Notes: a model not told the origin generated them from the letters alone. DNA of 39,322 nucleotides from Alphaproteobacteria bacterium (GCA_030746295.1 JASLMY010000016.1:1-39322), one strand, 5' to 3'; positions 15,927 to 24,618 are shown, counted from the stretch's first letter. Made by a program: numbers and translations.

Positions 15927-16429
15927 GGCTTTTCTCCTGGTCGATTGAGCCGCTTCGCCATTGCCAAGCTGAAGGCGGCGAGCGCCGCCGAGGCGAGGAC
16001 GTTGTAGCCGGCCATGGAGACGCCGAAGAGCGACCAGGCGACCTCGTCACAGCGGACGAGCGGCGCCGCCAGGATCTGCGCCTTCAGCTCGGCCAGGGTC
16101 GCCGCCCCGCTGGTGCCGGTGCATTCGGCGGTGCCTTGCCACCAGTGCTGCTCGACACCGACGTGGTAGCCGGCGATGGCGGCGTTGGCGGCGAAGACGA
16201 GGCCGGCCAGCGCCAGTGCCCAGGCCGGCGAGCGGCCGCCGCGAACCAGCAGCAGCGCCGCCGCGGCGACGACGATAACGATCGCGAAGGGCCAGCGCTG
16301 ATAGATGCAGAGGACGCAGGGCTCCAACCCGAAGCCGTACTGGGCGATGAAAGCTGCACCCAAGGCGCCGGCGCTGGCCGCGAGGATGAGGAACGGCGAG
16401 GTTGCGGGCCGGTCGAGGAGTGCCAACAT
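15923..16429 (-). CDS. dsbB: Disulfide bond formation protein B
   Basis: 168 residues. It is an inner-membrane quinone reductase that reoxidises DsbA. Four hydrophobic helices alternate with two periplasmic loops carrying C38-x2-C41 (EPCVLCIYQRWPF) and C103...C127 (AECTGT, VRCDEVAW), the two redox pairs of DsbB. The start is the ATG of MLALLDRPAT at the first membrane helix; the longer upstream frame crosses the promoter region. It lies in an operon with coq7, so both gene products act on the quinone pool. No dsbA is in the window. Confidence 0.92.
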   Translation of the reverse strand: MLALLDRPATSPFLILAASAGALGAAFIAQYGFGLEPCVLCIYQRWPFAIVIVVAAAALLLVRGGRSPAWALALAGLVFAANAAIAGYHVGVEQHWWQGTAECTGTSGAATLAELKAQILAAPLVRCDEVAWSLFGVSMAGYNVLASAALAAFSLAMAKRLNRPGEKP

Positions 16430-16563
16430 GGCCCGAGATATAGGCCCTCCCGACGTGCGCCGGCAAGGCCAATGGCAGCGTCGAGGTACCCGCCTTGTTC
16501 GATTTCGGTGCTTTGAAGTAACGTCGACGGCAGCCTCGCCGACGGACATCGGAAAGACGACCC

Positions 16564-17925
16564 ATGGCCCAGGACCTCAGCACCTATCTCGATCTCGTCA
16601 GGGCCAGGAATCCGGCCGACGTCGTCAGTGTCTCGAAGCCGATGGACCCTGCCTTCGAGATCAGCGCCACCGTCGCCAAGCTGCAGAGCGAGGCCAAACG
16701 GCGCCCGGTCCTGACCTTCGAGAACGTCGCCGGCACCGACTTCCCGGTCCTGACCAACCTGCACGCCAGCCGCGCCCGCCTGGCCCTGGCGATGAATGCG
16801 GAGCCCCGGCAGATGCTGGGCAAGTACCTCGACGCCATGGAGGCGCCGCTGCCGCCGCGCGAGGTCAATACCGGGCCCTGCAAGGACGTCATTCTGACGG
16901 GCGACGCGGTCGACCTCGGCCGCCTGCCACAGGTGGTGCATCACCAGGGCGATGCCGGCGCCTATGTCACGGCGGCGATCTCGTTCGCCAAGGACCCGGA
17001 CGGCGAGATGTGGAACTGCGCCTACAACCGGCTGATGATCACCGGCAAGGACGAGACCTCGATCCATCTGACCGTCGGCAAGCACCTCTGGGAATACTAC
17101 AAGGTCGCCGAGGCCCGCGACGAGGCCCTGCCCGTGGTCTTCGCCATCGGCGTCCATCCGGCGATCGCGCTCGGCTGTCTCGCCATCGGCTCGATCGACG
17201 AGGACGAGCGCGGCATCATGGGGGCGTTGCTCGGCGAGCCGTTGGAGCTGGTCCGTTGCGAGACCATCGACCTCTTGGCGCCAGCTCATGCCGAGATCAT
17301 CCTGGAGGCCGAGATCCTGCCTGGCGCCCGCATGGAAGAGGGGCCCTTCGGCGAGTTCACCGGCTACAGCCTCGGCGCCCGCCAACGCGAGGTCGTCAAG
17401 GTCAAGGCGATCACCCACCGCGAGGGTGCCGTCTATCAGGACATCTCGGTCGGCCATTTGGACCACATGCTCTTGTCGACGATCCCGATGGAGGCGAACC
17501 TCTACCGCGCGGTCCGCGCCATGGTGCCGTCGGTCAGGCAGGTCCGGGTGCCGAACCCCTTCACCTGCTTCGTCGCCATCGAGCAGCGCGTCCTCGGCCA
17601 GGCCACGAACGCGATCCTGGCGGTGCTGGGCTCGGACCTCTACATGAAGCGGGTCGTCGTGGTCGACCAGGACGTCGACGTCTTCGACGACCGCGAGGTC
17701 AATTGGGCGATCGCGACCCGCTGCCAGCCGGACCGCGACATCACCGTAATCTCGAACGCCCGCGGCTCCGACCTCGATCCCTCGACCGCGGGCAGCGACG
17801 GCTTCACCGCCAAGTGGGGCGTCGATGCGACGGCAAAGCCGAGCCTGGCCGAGTATACGCCGCGCCACGGCTTCCCGTCCGAGGTGTGGGAAGGCATCGA
17901 CCTCGATGCCATTTTGCCATCCTAG
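16564..17925 (+). CDS. UbiD-family prenyl-FMN-dependent decarboxylase
   Basis: 453 residues. UbiD enzymes use prenylated FMN to (de)carboxylate aromatic or alpha,beta-unsaturated acids. The catalytic set aligns with the fungal Fdc1 R173/E277/E282 triad as R156 (NCAYNRLMI, five after N151) and E259 and E264 (EEGPFGEFTGY), so the enzyme should be active. SVGHLDHMLLSTIPMEANL and the C-terminal DVFDDREVNWAIATR / GSDLDPST blocks are typical. The acyl-CoA ligase gene begins 2 bases after the stop. No UbiX prenyltransferase is nearby. General ubiquinone synthesis is less likely than degradation of a specific acid. Confidence 0.92.
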   Translation: MAQDLSTYLDLVRARNPADVVSVSKPMDPAFEISATVAKLQSEAKRRPVLTFENVAGTDFPVLTNLHASRARLALAMNAEPRQMLGKYLDAMEAPLPPREVNTGPCKDVILTGDAVDLGRLPQVVHHQGDAGAYVTAAISFAKDPDGEMWNCAYNRLMITGKDETSIHLTVGKHLWEYYKVAEARDEALPVVFAIGVHPAIALGCLAIGSIDEDERGIMGALLGEPLELVRCETIDLLAPAHAEIILEAEILPGARMEEGPFGEFTGYSLGARQREVVKVKAITHREGAVYQDISVGHLDHMLLSTIPMEANLYRAVRAMVPSVRQVRVPNPFTCFVAIEQRVLGQATNAILAVLGSDLYMKRVVVVDQDVDVFDDREVNWAIATRCQPDRDITVISNARGSDLDPSTAGSDGFTAKWGVDATAKPSLAEYTPRHGFPSEVWEGIDLDAILPS

Positions 17926-17927
17926 CA

Positions 17928-19319
17928 ATGCCGGCGAGCCTCTTCGCCGGTGAGGCGGCGCAGCGGCCCGAGAAGCCGGTTCTCGTCGACGGCGAAGGCA
18001 CACATACTTGGGCGGCGCTCCTGCGCCGGGCGGGCCGGGTCAGGGCGGACCTGGCGGCCCAAGGCGTCGGGCCGGGAGAACGAGTGGCGATCCGGATCGA
18101 GAGCCCCCTCGAGCTGACGGTGGCGGTGCTGGGCACCCTCGCCACCGGGGCCACGGTGACGCCGCTCAATCCACGCCTCGCCGCGGACGAGAGCGAGGTG
18201 ATCCTGGCCGATTTGCAGCCGGCGTTGACCATCAGCCAAGCAATTCCGGGCGAAGCGGATTTCGACCCTCGCGTCGTCGCAACCGAGGCGCCGGCCTTCG
18301 TCCTCTACACCTCCGGTAGCACCGGCCAGCCCAAGGGCGTGGTGCTGTCGCATGGTGCGGTGGCGGCGGCGTTGGCGCATTGGCGCGGGCCCGTGATGGC
18401 GCTTGGGCCCGACGACGTCGTCCTCTCGACCCTGCCGCCGGCCCATTCCTTCGGCCTCTTCGGCTCGATCTTAGGCCCGCTCTCGGCCGGGGCCACGGTC
18501 GTCTTTCTCCGGCGCTTCACGCCCGAGGCCGCCCTGGCCGCGATCGCTCGGGCCCGGGTCAGCGTCTTTCCCGGCGTCGCCACCATGTTCCAGCGTATTC
18601 TGGAATGCCCCGATTTGGCCGGGTCAGACCTTGCCAGCCTCCGCATCGCCGTCTCGGGCGCCGCGCCCTGCCCCTGGGAGCTGGCGGAGAAATGGCGTGC
18701 GGTCACGGGTGCGCGCATCATTCGCGGCTACGGCATGACCGAGCTCTTCCGGCCAATCTCGTTCATGGCCGAGGACGAGAACGAGGCGCCGTTGGCGATC
18801 GGCCGCGCCATGCCCGAGGTTCGGCTGCGCATCGTCGACGACGATGGCGAAGAGCTGGCGACAGGCGAGACCGGCGAACTGTGGATCAACTCGCCGGCGC
18901 GTCTTAGCGAATACCTGAACCGGCCTGCCGAAACCGCAGAGGTGTTGACAGCGGACTGGTTCCGGACTGGCGATCTCGCGACCATATCCGCCGACGGCTT
19001 CGTCACCATCGCAGGGCGAATCAAGGACGTCATCCTGCGCGGCGGCTATACGGTGGCGGCGGGCGAGATCGAGGCCGTGCTCGAAAGCCACGACGACATC
19101 GCCGAGGCCGCCGTCGTCGGTGTTCCCGACCCGGAGTTGGGCGAGGAGATCGCAGCCTTCGTGACGCTTGGCCCCGACGCGGCGTCAACGGAAGCAGACA
19201 TCATCGCCTATTGCCGCCAACGGCTCGCCAGCTACAAGTATCCGCGCCGCATCGAGATCGTGGTGAGCCTGCCCAAGGGGCCGACCGGCAAGATCCTGAA
19301 GGCGCGCCTCCAGGCCTAA
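17928..19319 (+). CDS. AMP-binding acyl/aryl-CoA ligase
   Basis: 463 residues. Adenylation core motifs run in order: YTSGSTGQPKG (127-137), GYGMTE (267-272), WFRTGDL (344-350), GRIKDVILRGG (363-373) and GPTGKILK (451-458) with catalytic K455. At 463 residues it is shorter than usual acyl-CoA synthetases because the N-terminal domain is compact. It should activate a carboxylic acid as the acyl-adenylate and then the CoA thioester. The ATG is 2 bases after the ubiD-family stop, so the two form one translational unit and probably handle the same compound. The substrate is not deducible. Confidence 0.92.
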   Translation: MPASLFAGEAAQRPEKPVLVDGEGTHTWAALLRRAGRVRADLAAQGVGPGERVAIRIESPLELTVAVLGTLATGATVTPLNPRLAADESEVILADLQPALTISQAIPGEADFDPRVVATEAPAFVLYTSGSTGQPKGVVLSHGAVAAALAHWRGPVMALGPDDVVLSTLPPAHSFGLFGSILGPLSAGATVVFLRRFTPEAALAAIARARVSVFPGVATMFQRILECPDLAGSDLASLRIAVSGAAPCPWELAEKWRAVTGARIIRGYGMTELFRPISFMAEDENEAPLAIGRAMPEVRLRIVDDDGEELATGETGELWINSPARLSEYLNRPAETAEVLTADWFRTGDLATISADGFVTIAGRIKDVILRGGYTVAAGEIEAVLESHDDIAEAAVVGVPDPELGEEIAAFVTLGPDAASTEADIIAYCRQRLASYKYPRRIEIVVSLPKGPTGKILKARLQA

Positions 19320-19326
19320 GTTGTTC

Positions 19327-19932
19327 TCAGGCCCGGGCCGTCCGCCGCGCGGTCACGGCCTGCCACCAGCGGGCGAGGTTGGGCGCGTCCTCGGGCATCG
19401 GCGTGCCGGTATTGCGGCCCAGCAGCAGGGCGCATTGCGCGGTGATGTCGGCGACAGTGTAGTCGTCGGTGGCAATGAACTCGCGCCCCGCGAGGTGGCC
19501 ATCGAGCCAGCCCATGCGCTCCGTCGCCTGCTGGCGGGCCAGTTCCGCATAGTCGGGCACCTGGCCGCGGCCCTTCCAGAATTCGTGGCCGTGGCGGAAG
19601 ACGGCGGTGACCGGGATCATGATCTCGTGCTCCATGCGCCGGTTCCACATCTCGACCTGAGCCTCTTCCAGCGGCGTGCGTCCGAAGAGCGGCGGCTCGG
19701 GATGTAGATGCTCGACGTAGCGGCAGATGGCGATCGATTCTGTGAGTATGGTGCCGTCGTCGAGCTCCAGGACCGGCAGGGTGCCCATCGGGTTCATGGC
19801 CAAAAACTCGGGCGTTCGGTTCTCGCCCTTCATCATGTCGACGTCCACCGTCGGCACCTCGACGCCCTTTTCGGCGAGAAAGATCCGGACGCGGCGCGGG
19901 TTCATGCCGGGCGGCAGGTTGTAGAGCTTCAT
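19327..19932 (-). CDS. Glutathione S-transferase family protein
   Basis: 201 residues. The N-terminal thioredoxin fold has YNLPPGMNPRRVRIFLAEKG (the glutathione activation segment, with N11 and R13 rather than an obvious catalytic Tyr/Ser), NPMGTLPVLELDDGT with the cis-proline, and LTESIAICRYVE with the E/S glutathione contact. The helical C-terminal domain contains the DDYTVADITAQCALL block with the N-capping aspartate. Cytosolic; conjugation or glutathione-dependent isomerisation is typical of the family. It is convergent with the ligase gene (7 bases) and 47 bases downstream of the DUF2189 gene. Confidence 0.9.
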   Translation of the reverse strand: MKLYNLPPGMNPRRVRIFLAEKGVEVPTVDVDMMKGENRTPEFLAMNPMGTLPVLELDDGTILTESIAICRYVEHLHPEPPLFGRTPLEEAQVEMWNRRMEHEIMIPVTAVFRHGHEFWKGRGQVPDYAELARQQATERMGWLDGHLAGREFIATDDYTVADITAQCALLLGRNTGTPMPEDAPNLARWWQAVTARRTARA

Positions 19933-19979
19933 GGGGTCTCCTCCGAATTGGTCCGTCTTCGGTCCGGCGCGGGCCGGCC

Positions 19980-20756
19980 CTATTCGTCCTGGATCACGGC
20001 GCGGAAGGCGTGCCAGGTGGCGTGGCCGACCAAGGGAAAAGTGACGATCAGGCCGAGGTAGAGCGTGGCGATGCCGAAGGCGGTCAGCAGCGCGATCAGC
20101 CAGGCCCAGAGCAGCATCGGTAAGGGGTTCGCCTTGACGGCGCGAATGCTGGTCAGGACGGCGGTCACGGCATCGACGTCGCGCACCATCAACAGCGGCA
20201 CCGAGACGGCGCTGACCGCGAACGCGACCACCGCCAGCAGGCCACCGGTGGCGGTGCCGACCAGGAGAAAGGCCAATCCCTCGGCGGAAAATATCAGCAC
20301 CGAGACCCATTCCTCCAGCGGCGGGTAGTCCATCGTGCCGAAGAAGAGGGCGAAAAGCAGCGTCGCGATCCGCGCCCAGACCAGCATGAACAGCATCAGC
20401 AGAAGGCCGATGAAGGCCAGCTGCGCCGGCGAGCGGGTGGCGACGAAGACCACTCGGCTGAGCTGGATCGGCTCGCGCGCCTCGAGGCGGCGGCTGGTCT
20501 CGTAGAGGCCGACCGCCAGCATCGGCCCCAACAGCATGAAGCCGGCCGCCAGCGGCAACACCAGCGGCAGCGAATCGATGTAGAGGAGCCCCAACGTCAA
20601 CAGCCCGCCCGCGACCGCGACCACGAGACCATAGGCGAGCCCGACCGCGGGCGCGCGCCAGAGGTCGGCCCAACCGGCGGCAAGCCACTGCCAAGGTTGT
20701 TCCTTGTCGAGGATTCGGATGCCCGGGGGCATTACTTTGCTCTCGGCCGTGGTCAT
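19980..20756 (-). CDS. DUF2189 family integral membrane protein
   Basis: 258 residues from the ATG of MTTAESKVMP. About six membrane helices are visible: two near residues 38-85 (VGLAYGLVVAVAGGLLTLG, LPLAAGFMLLGPMLAVGLYE), then LAFIGLLLMLFMLVWARI, a helix pair near LAFLLVGTATGGLLAVVAFA, and the last at LLWAWLIALLTAFGIATLYL. WQWLAAGWADLWRAPAVGLAYG and the ending LVGHATWHAFRAVI fit DUF2189. The function is unknown. A GTG at 20786 gives a 10-residue longer protein, but the ATG fits the promoter and start better. It is divergent from the dioxygenase gene. Confidence 0.85.
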   Translation of the reverse strand: MTTAESKVMPPGIRILDKEQPWQWLAAGWADLWRAPAVGLAYGLVVAVAGGLLTLGLLYIDSLPLVLPLAAGFMLLGPMLAVGLYETSRRLEAREPIQLSRVVFVATRSPAQLAFIGLLLMLFMLVWARIATLLFALFFGTMDYPPLEEWVSVLIFSAEGLAFLLVGTATGGLLAVVAFAVSAVSVPLLMVRDVDAVTAVLTSIRAVKANPLPMLLWAWLIALLTAFGIATLYLGLIVTFPLVGHATWHAFRAVIQDE

Positions 20757-20803
20757 CTGCCTTCGACGCCTCCGAATAGGCGACACCCTCTAGCGAAGCG
20801 TCA

Positions 20804-20832
20804 ATTAACAGGTCCGAGTCGGCGCTTGTAAA
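20804..20832 (-). promoter_or_regulatory. Candidate promoter of the DUF2189 gene
   Basis: On the minus strand TTTACA (20827-20832) and GTTAAT (20804-20809) are 17 bases apart, matching the sigma-70 boxes at 5 and 4 of 6 positions. Start of transcription near 20797 leaves a leader of about 40 bases to the ATG at 20756. Confidence 0.5.
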
Positions 20833-20934
20833 GCGGCTTTGCCGATCGGGTGGCTGGTCGGCGGCCTCGGGGGCTGGCAGTATGGTTTCCAGAAGCGATC
20901 GACGGACACCGCGTTTGAAGCGAGGAGAGTTCCC

Positions 20935-21789
20935 GTGACCCTCGACACGACACCGCTCGGCCCCGATTTCGGCGCCCGCATCACCGGCGTCCGGCTGGTC
21001 GACGCCTTGGACGAGGCGTCGTTCGAGGAGATCCGAGTCGCCCTCGACACCTTTTCGGTTCTGGTTCTGCCCGATCAGCCCATGACCGACGACGAGCAGA
21101 TCGCCGTTGGCGAGCGGTTCGGCCCGCTGGAGACGACGATCAGCGCCAACCCGGCCCGGGGCACCGTCTTTGCCCGTCAATCCAACATCGACATGGCCTC
21201 GGGCGATCTGATCGGCGCCGAGGACCGCCGCATGAACTATCAGAAGGCCAACATGTTCTGGCATGCGGACAGCACCTTCAAGACGGTGCCATCGCTCTGC
21301 TCGCTCTTGTCGGCCCGCGAGGTGCCGCCCGAGGGCGGTGCCACCGAGTTCGTCTCGACCCGGACCGTCTACGACGAGCTGCCGCCCGACCGGCAGGCCG
21401 AGCTGGACGACCTCGTCGTCGAGCACAGCCTGGTCTATTCCCGCGGCCTCGCCGGCTTCACCTTTACCGAGGAAGAGGCGGCCGAGACGCCGCCGGTCCG
21501 CCATCGCCTGGTGCAGACCAACCCGGTGAACGGGCTGAAGTCGCTGATGATCGGCGCCCACGCTTCGCACATCGTCGGTTGGCCGCTGGAGGAGGGCCGC
21601 GCCCTGCTGGCCGATCTGCTGGCGCGCGCCACCGACCCTGAGCGCTGCTATCGCCACGAGTGGCGTCAGGGCGACATGGTGATCTGGGACAACCGCGCCA
21701 GCCTGCACCGGGCGACACCCTTCGACGCCGGCCGCCATCGCCGCCTGATGCAGCGCCTCACCGTCTCCAGCGGCGAGGCGGCGGCTTAA
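20935..21789 (+). CDS. TauD/TfdA-family Fe(II)/2-oxoglutarate dioxygenase
   Basis: 284 residues from a GTG start preceded by GAGGAGAG. The iron triad is H110-x-D112 (MFWHADSTF) and H258 (NRASLHRATPF), with the 2-oxoglutarate arginine in the RHRRLMQR segment near 267-274. The N-terminus (TPLGPDFGARITGVRL) is typical of TauD/TfdA. It should hydroxylate a small substrate; members act on taurine, 2,4-D, alkyl sulfates and many other compounds. The stop overlaps the convergent CxxCxxCC gene by 4 bases. The nearest functional context is a ureohydrolase and a DMT exporter. No sulfonate transporter is nearby, so taurine is not favoured. Confidence 0.92.
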   Translation: MTLDTTPLGPDFGARITGVRLVDALDEASFEEIRVALDTFSVLVLPDQPMTDDEQIAVGERFGPLETTISANPARGTVFARQSNIDMASGDLIGAEDRRMNYQKANMFWHADSTFKTVPSLCSLLSAREVPPEGGATEFVSTRTVYDELPPDRQAELDDLVVEHSLVYSRGLAGFTFTEEEAAETPPVRHRLVQTNPVNGLKSLMIGAHASHIVGWPLEEGRALLADLLARATDPERCYRHEWRQGDMVIWDNRASLHRATPFDAGRHRRLMQRLTVSSGEAAA

Positions 21790-22232
21790 ACTTCGGCGGC
21801 GTTCTCTTCCTCGGTAATTCGGGCCTCGTTGCGGCGCGCCTGCTCGGCGAATTCGCGGTCTTCGGGCTTCGAGAGATCCCACTCCCACTTGGCCAGGGCC
21901 TCGTTCATGAGGGCGCTGTCGGTGACGACGCCGGCAATCGACATCAGCGTGCAGGTGAAGAGGCGGCAGTGCTCGGGCCGGGTGCGGTGCCGCTCGCACT
22001 TGCCGTCGGCTTGCAGGTGAATGCAGGCACCGTCGGCGCGCTTGGATATCTCGGTGCCGTCGTCTTCGTAAATCGGCACGCCCGAGCGGCAACAAGCCGA
22101 GCAGTCGCCACAGGGAATATCGATGCTGCCCCGTTCGACGGCGCGCTTCAGATAGCGCCAGTGGGTGAGCGGCGAGCCGCCCCATTTCTTGCCCGTCGCG
22201 GGATCGACCTCGCCGAACTTCTTGGTTTTCAT
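21786..22232 (-). CDS. CxxCxxCC-motif (YkgJ-like) metal-binding protein
   Basis: 148 residues. IPCGDCSACCRSG gives the C-x2-C-x2-CC cluster, followed by ACIHLQADGKCERHRTRPEHCRLF and then TCTLMS, adding cysteines and histidines. The spacing is that of the YkgJ zinc/iron-chelating family. The N-terminus has TGKKWGGSPLTHWRYLKRAVERG. The biochemical role of the family is not established. The ATG is preceded by GGGAGGCG. It is divergent from the ureohydrolase gene across 118 bases, and convergent with the dioxygenase gene. Confidence 0.83.
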   Translation of the reverse strand: MKTKKFGEVDPATGKKWGGSPLTHWRYLKRAVERGSIDIPCGDCSACCRSGVPIYEDDGTEISKRADGACIHLQADGKCERHRTRPEHCRLFTCTLMSIAGVVTDSALMNEALAKWEWDLSKPEDREFAEQARRNEARITEEENAAEV

Positions 22233-22350
22233 GGCGCCTCCCGCATTCGGGAAATCCACTTGCCGACATCGAGGCCTTGGACCAGATTGTGTCCATCTCC
22301 GCGCCCGTGCAACCGGCGCCCTCCGCCAACAGACGAGACGAGGCATAGGC

Positions 22351-23391
22351 ATGAGCAACGACGACCGGCTGGCAAAGCTGCGCGAGAGGTACCGGGAGGC
22401 CTCGGCCGACGACATCCGGGACCCGGCCTTCCGCCGCGTCGCCGAGCAGGTCTTCGATCCCACCGGCCGCCGGACCTTTCCCTATAGCGGTATCTCGACC
22501 CTGTTGGATGCGCCCTACGAGCCGGCTCCGGCCGAGGGCAGCGATTTCGGCGACTTGGAGATCGCCCTCGTCGGCGTGCCGATGGACTTGGGCGTCACCA
22601 ACCGCCCGGGCGCGCGCTTCGGGCCCCGCGCGCTCCGCACCATGGAGCGGATCGGCCCCTACCATCATTTCCTGAAGATGGCGCCGCTGGCCGAGCGCCG
22701 CGTCGCCGATATCGGCGATGTACCGTTTCGGAGCCGCTACAGCCTCGATTCCTCGCTCGACGACATCGAGGGCTTCTATGACCGCATCGTCGGCGCCGGC
22801 GTGCAACCGTTGAGCGTCGGCGGCGACCATTCGATCAGCTATCCGATCCTGAAGGCCCTTGGCCGCGAGCGGCCCGTCGGTATGGTCCACATCGACGCCC
22901 ATTGCGACACCAGCGGCCGCTTCGAGGGCGCCAAGTTCCATCATGGCGGACCCTTCCGCCACGCGGTCCTGGACGGCGTCTTGGATCCGGAGCGGACGAT
23001 CCAGATCGGCATTCGTGGTGCTGCGGAATACCTTTGGGAGTTCTCCTACGAATCCGGCATGACGGTGGTCCATATCGAGGACTTCCACCGCGCCGGCGTC
23101 GATTCCGTGATCGCCCAGGCGCGCGAGGTGGTCGGCTCCGGACCGACCTACATCTCGCTCGACGTCGACGGCATCGATCCCGCCTTCACGCCCGGCACCG
23201 GCACGCCCGAGGTCGGCGGCCTCAGCCCGCGCGAGGTGCAGATCCTGTTACAGGGCCTAGCCGGTCTCGACATCGTCGGCGGCGACGTCGTCGAGGTGGC
23301 CCCCGAATACGACGGCACCACCAACACGGTCCAGGTCGGCGCCCAGATGCTGTTCGAGATCCTCTGCCTGATGGTGGCGGCGAAGGCCTAG
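22351..23391 (+). CDS. Arginase/agmatinase-family ureohydrolase
   Basis: 346 residues. It hydrolyses a guanidino group to urea with two manganese ions. Ligands are H160 (VGGDHSISYP), D182, H184 and D186 (HIDAHCDTSGR), and D271 and D273 (SLDVDGIDPAFTPG). PGARFGPRALR and the C-terminal EVAPEYDGTTNT (residues 315-326) are typical of the agmatinase subfamily rather than arginase. It is about 30 residues longer than many agmatinases owing to an N-terminal extension. The substrate could be agmatine, guanidinobutyrate, guanidinopropionate or another guanidine; neighbours do not decide. The ATG is chosen by the domain and a GACGAGGC purine stretch upstream. Confidence 0.9.
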   Translation: MSNDDRLAKLRERYREASADDIRDPAFRRVAEQVFDPTGRRTFPYSGISTLLDAPYEPAPAEGSDFGDLEIALVGVPMDLGVTNRPGARFGPRALRTMERIGPYHHFLKMAPLAERRVADIGDVPFRSRYSLDSSLDDIEGFYDRIVGAGVQPLSVGGDHSISYPILKALGRERPVGMVHIDAHCDTSGRFEGAKFHHGGPFRHAVLDGVLDPERTIQIGIRGAAEYLWEFSYESGMTVVHIEDFHRAGVDSVIAQAREVVGSGPTYISLDVDGIDPAFTPGTGTPEVGGLSPREVQILLQGLAGLDIVGGDVVEVAPEYDGTTNTVQVGAQMLFEILCLMVAAKA

Positions 23392-23437
23392 AAGGCTGCC
23401 GAAAAACGGCTGTCGACCTCGACATCGCGGTTCCATC

Positions 23438-23528
23438 GTCATATCCGCGAACGCGGAAATCCAGGGCGGCGTGAAAAATCTGCTTAATTTTCAACCCGTT
23501 ACTGGACGTCCGCTGCCGCGGGCATGAC
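23438..23528. repeat. REP-like palindrome of the GTCATACCCGCG class
   Basis: The left arm is GTCATATCCGCGAACGCGGA, running on to AATCCAG (23438-23464). The right arm begins CTGGACGTCCGCTGCCGCGG and runs to GCATGAC (23502-23528). The reverse complement of the right arm starts GTCATGCCCGCGG and matches the left arm imperfectly. This is the familiar dispersed 'GTCATACCCGCGAAAGCGGGTATCCAG' palindrome, in the convergent gap between the ureohydrolase and the DMT transporter genes. Confidence 0.6.
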
Positions 23529-23552
23529 CTCCGCGGAGGTGGCAGCCGGCTG

Positions 23553-24440
23553 TTACTTCCGCCTCTCAGCCGCGGCGCGCCGATAACGGGCGAGGCCGAG
23601 GGCGGCGTTGACGACGAGGGCGCTCAAGATCACTGCCCCGCCGACGAAGCCGAGCGTGGTCGGCCGCTCGCCGAGTGCCAGCAGCACCCAAAGCGGCCCC
23701 AGGACCGTCTCGCCGAGGGTCAGTAGGCTCGCCTCCGGCGCCGGCACGAAACGGCCCCCGAAGGTCGTCAGCGCCGCCGACGGGGTCAGCACCGCCAACC
23801 CCATGATCAGGACCCAGAGCATCTGCGTTTGATCGACCTCGCTCGGCCGACCGAAGGGCAGTGCAACGACGGCGATGACCAGGCCCGAGAGCGCCATCGC
23901 CGGCACCAGGTTGATGGTGCGCCGGCCGCGGATGATGACGAACTTGGCGGCCAGAAGTGCCGCCGCCAACAGCGCCATCGCTTCGCCGAACACCGTTCCT
24001 TGCCCCAACCCGTCCCAGACCAGAAGGGCGACGCCCACGATCGCGGCCAGGATGGCGAATCCGGTCCGGGCGGTCACCGCCTCGCGCAGGAAGAGATAGC
24101 TCATCGCCGCGGCGAAGAGCGGTGCCGTGGCGACGATGACCAGGACGTTGGCGACCTTGGTGTTCAGCATCGCCGTCAGGAAGAAGAGCGTGTTGATGCC
24201 GAAGAGCACCGCCAACAAGAGGCCCATGACGCCGATCGCCTTGAAGACGGCAAGCGTTCTGCCGCGGTAGATGCAGGCGAGCAGCAGCGTGACGCCGGCC
24301 GCCTGCAACACGCCGCGCCAGACCGAGAGCGTCCAGACGTCCAAATCGGCCAACCGGATCAACAGGGAATCGGGACTGATGACGATGACGCCGAGCGCCG
24401 TCAGCGTAAGACCCTTGGCGTGATCGGAAGAGGGCGGCAT
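23553..24440 (-). CDS. DMT-family (EamA) transporter
   Basis: 295 residues with about ten hydrophobic helices forming two EamA repeats. The first contains LTALGVIVISPDSLLIRLAD, VIVATAPLFAAAMSYLFLRE and GFAILAAIVGVALLVW; the second begins GEAMALLAAALLAAKFVIIR and ends VILSALVVNAALG. The REA- and GE-type acidic residues at helix ends (FLREAVTARTG, ALGERPTTLG) are typical of drug/metabolite exporters. The start MPPSSDHAKG follows a hydrophilic lead. The substrate is unknown. It is divergent from the LLM oxidoreductase gene across 178 bases. Confidence 0.9.
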   Translation of the reverse strand: MPPSSDHAKGLTLTALGVIVISPDSLLIRLADLDVWTLSVWRGVLQAAGVTLLLACIYRGRTLAVFKAIGVMGLLLAVLFGINTLFFLTAMLNTKVANVLVIVATAPLFAAAMSYLFLREAVTARTGFAILAAIVGVALLVWDGLGQGTVFGEAMALLAAALLAAKFVIIRGRRTINLVPAMALSGLVIAVVALPFGRPSEVDQTQMLWVLIMGLAVLTPSAALTTFGGRFVPAPEASLLTLGETVLGPLWVLLALGERPTTLGFVGGAVILSALVVNAALGLARYRRAAAERRK

Positions 24441-24618
24441 GGCGGCCTGTGTGAGTTTGGGTGGACGAACGCCCCGGCCGGATGGCCGAGAGCGCCGTCA
24501 TCTTTTCAAACCGGAGCGTCGAAGACCAGCGGAAGCCGTGGCCGGGGCGCCGAAGATCTGCCCAAAGGCGCTCGATCGAGGGTACCCTAACGCCAATGAT
24601 ACGAGAGGAGGGTCGAAG

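Noticed and set aside
16495..16523. TTGTTC-17-GTAACG as a promoter for the UbiD gene
   Set aside because: The -10 match is too poor to support without data.
16305..17927. Possible upstream extension of the acyl-CoA ligase frame to 16305
   Set aside because: It would overlap the UbiD gene and part of the dsbB coding region completely, and the domain starts at the ATG of 17928.
19327..23088. A 1253-codon minus-strand frame spanning several genes
   Set aside because: It is a chance open frame that runs through the ureohydrolase, dioxygenase and DUF2189 loci; only its last 201 residues are the real glutathione S-transferase.
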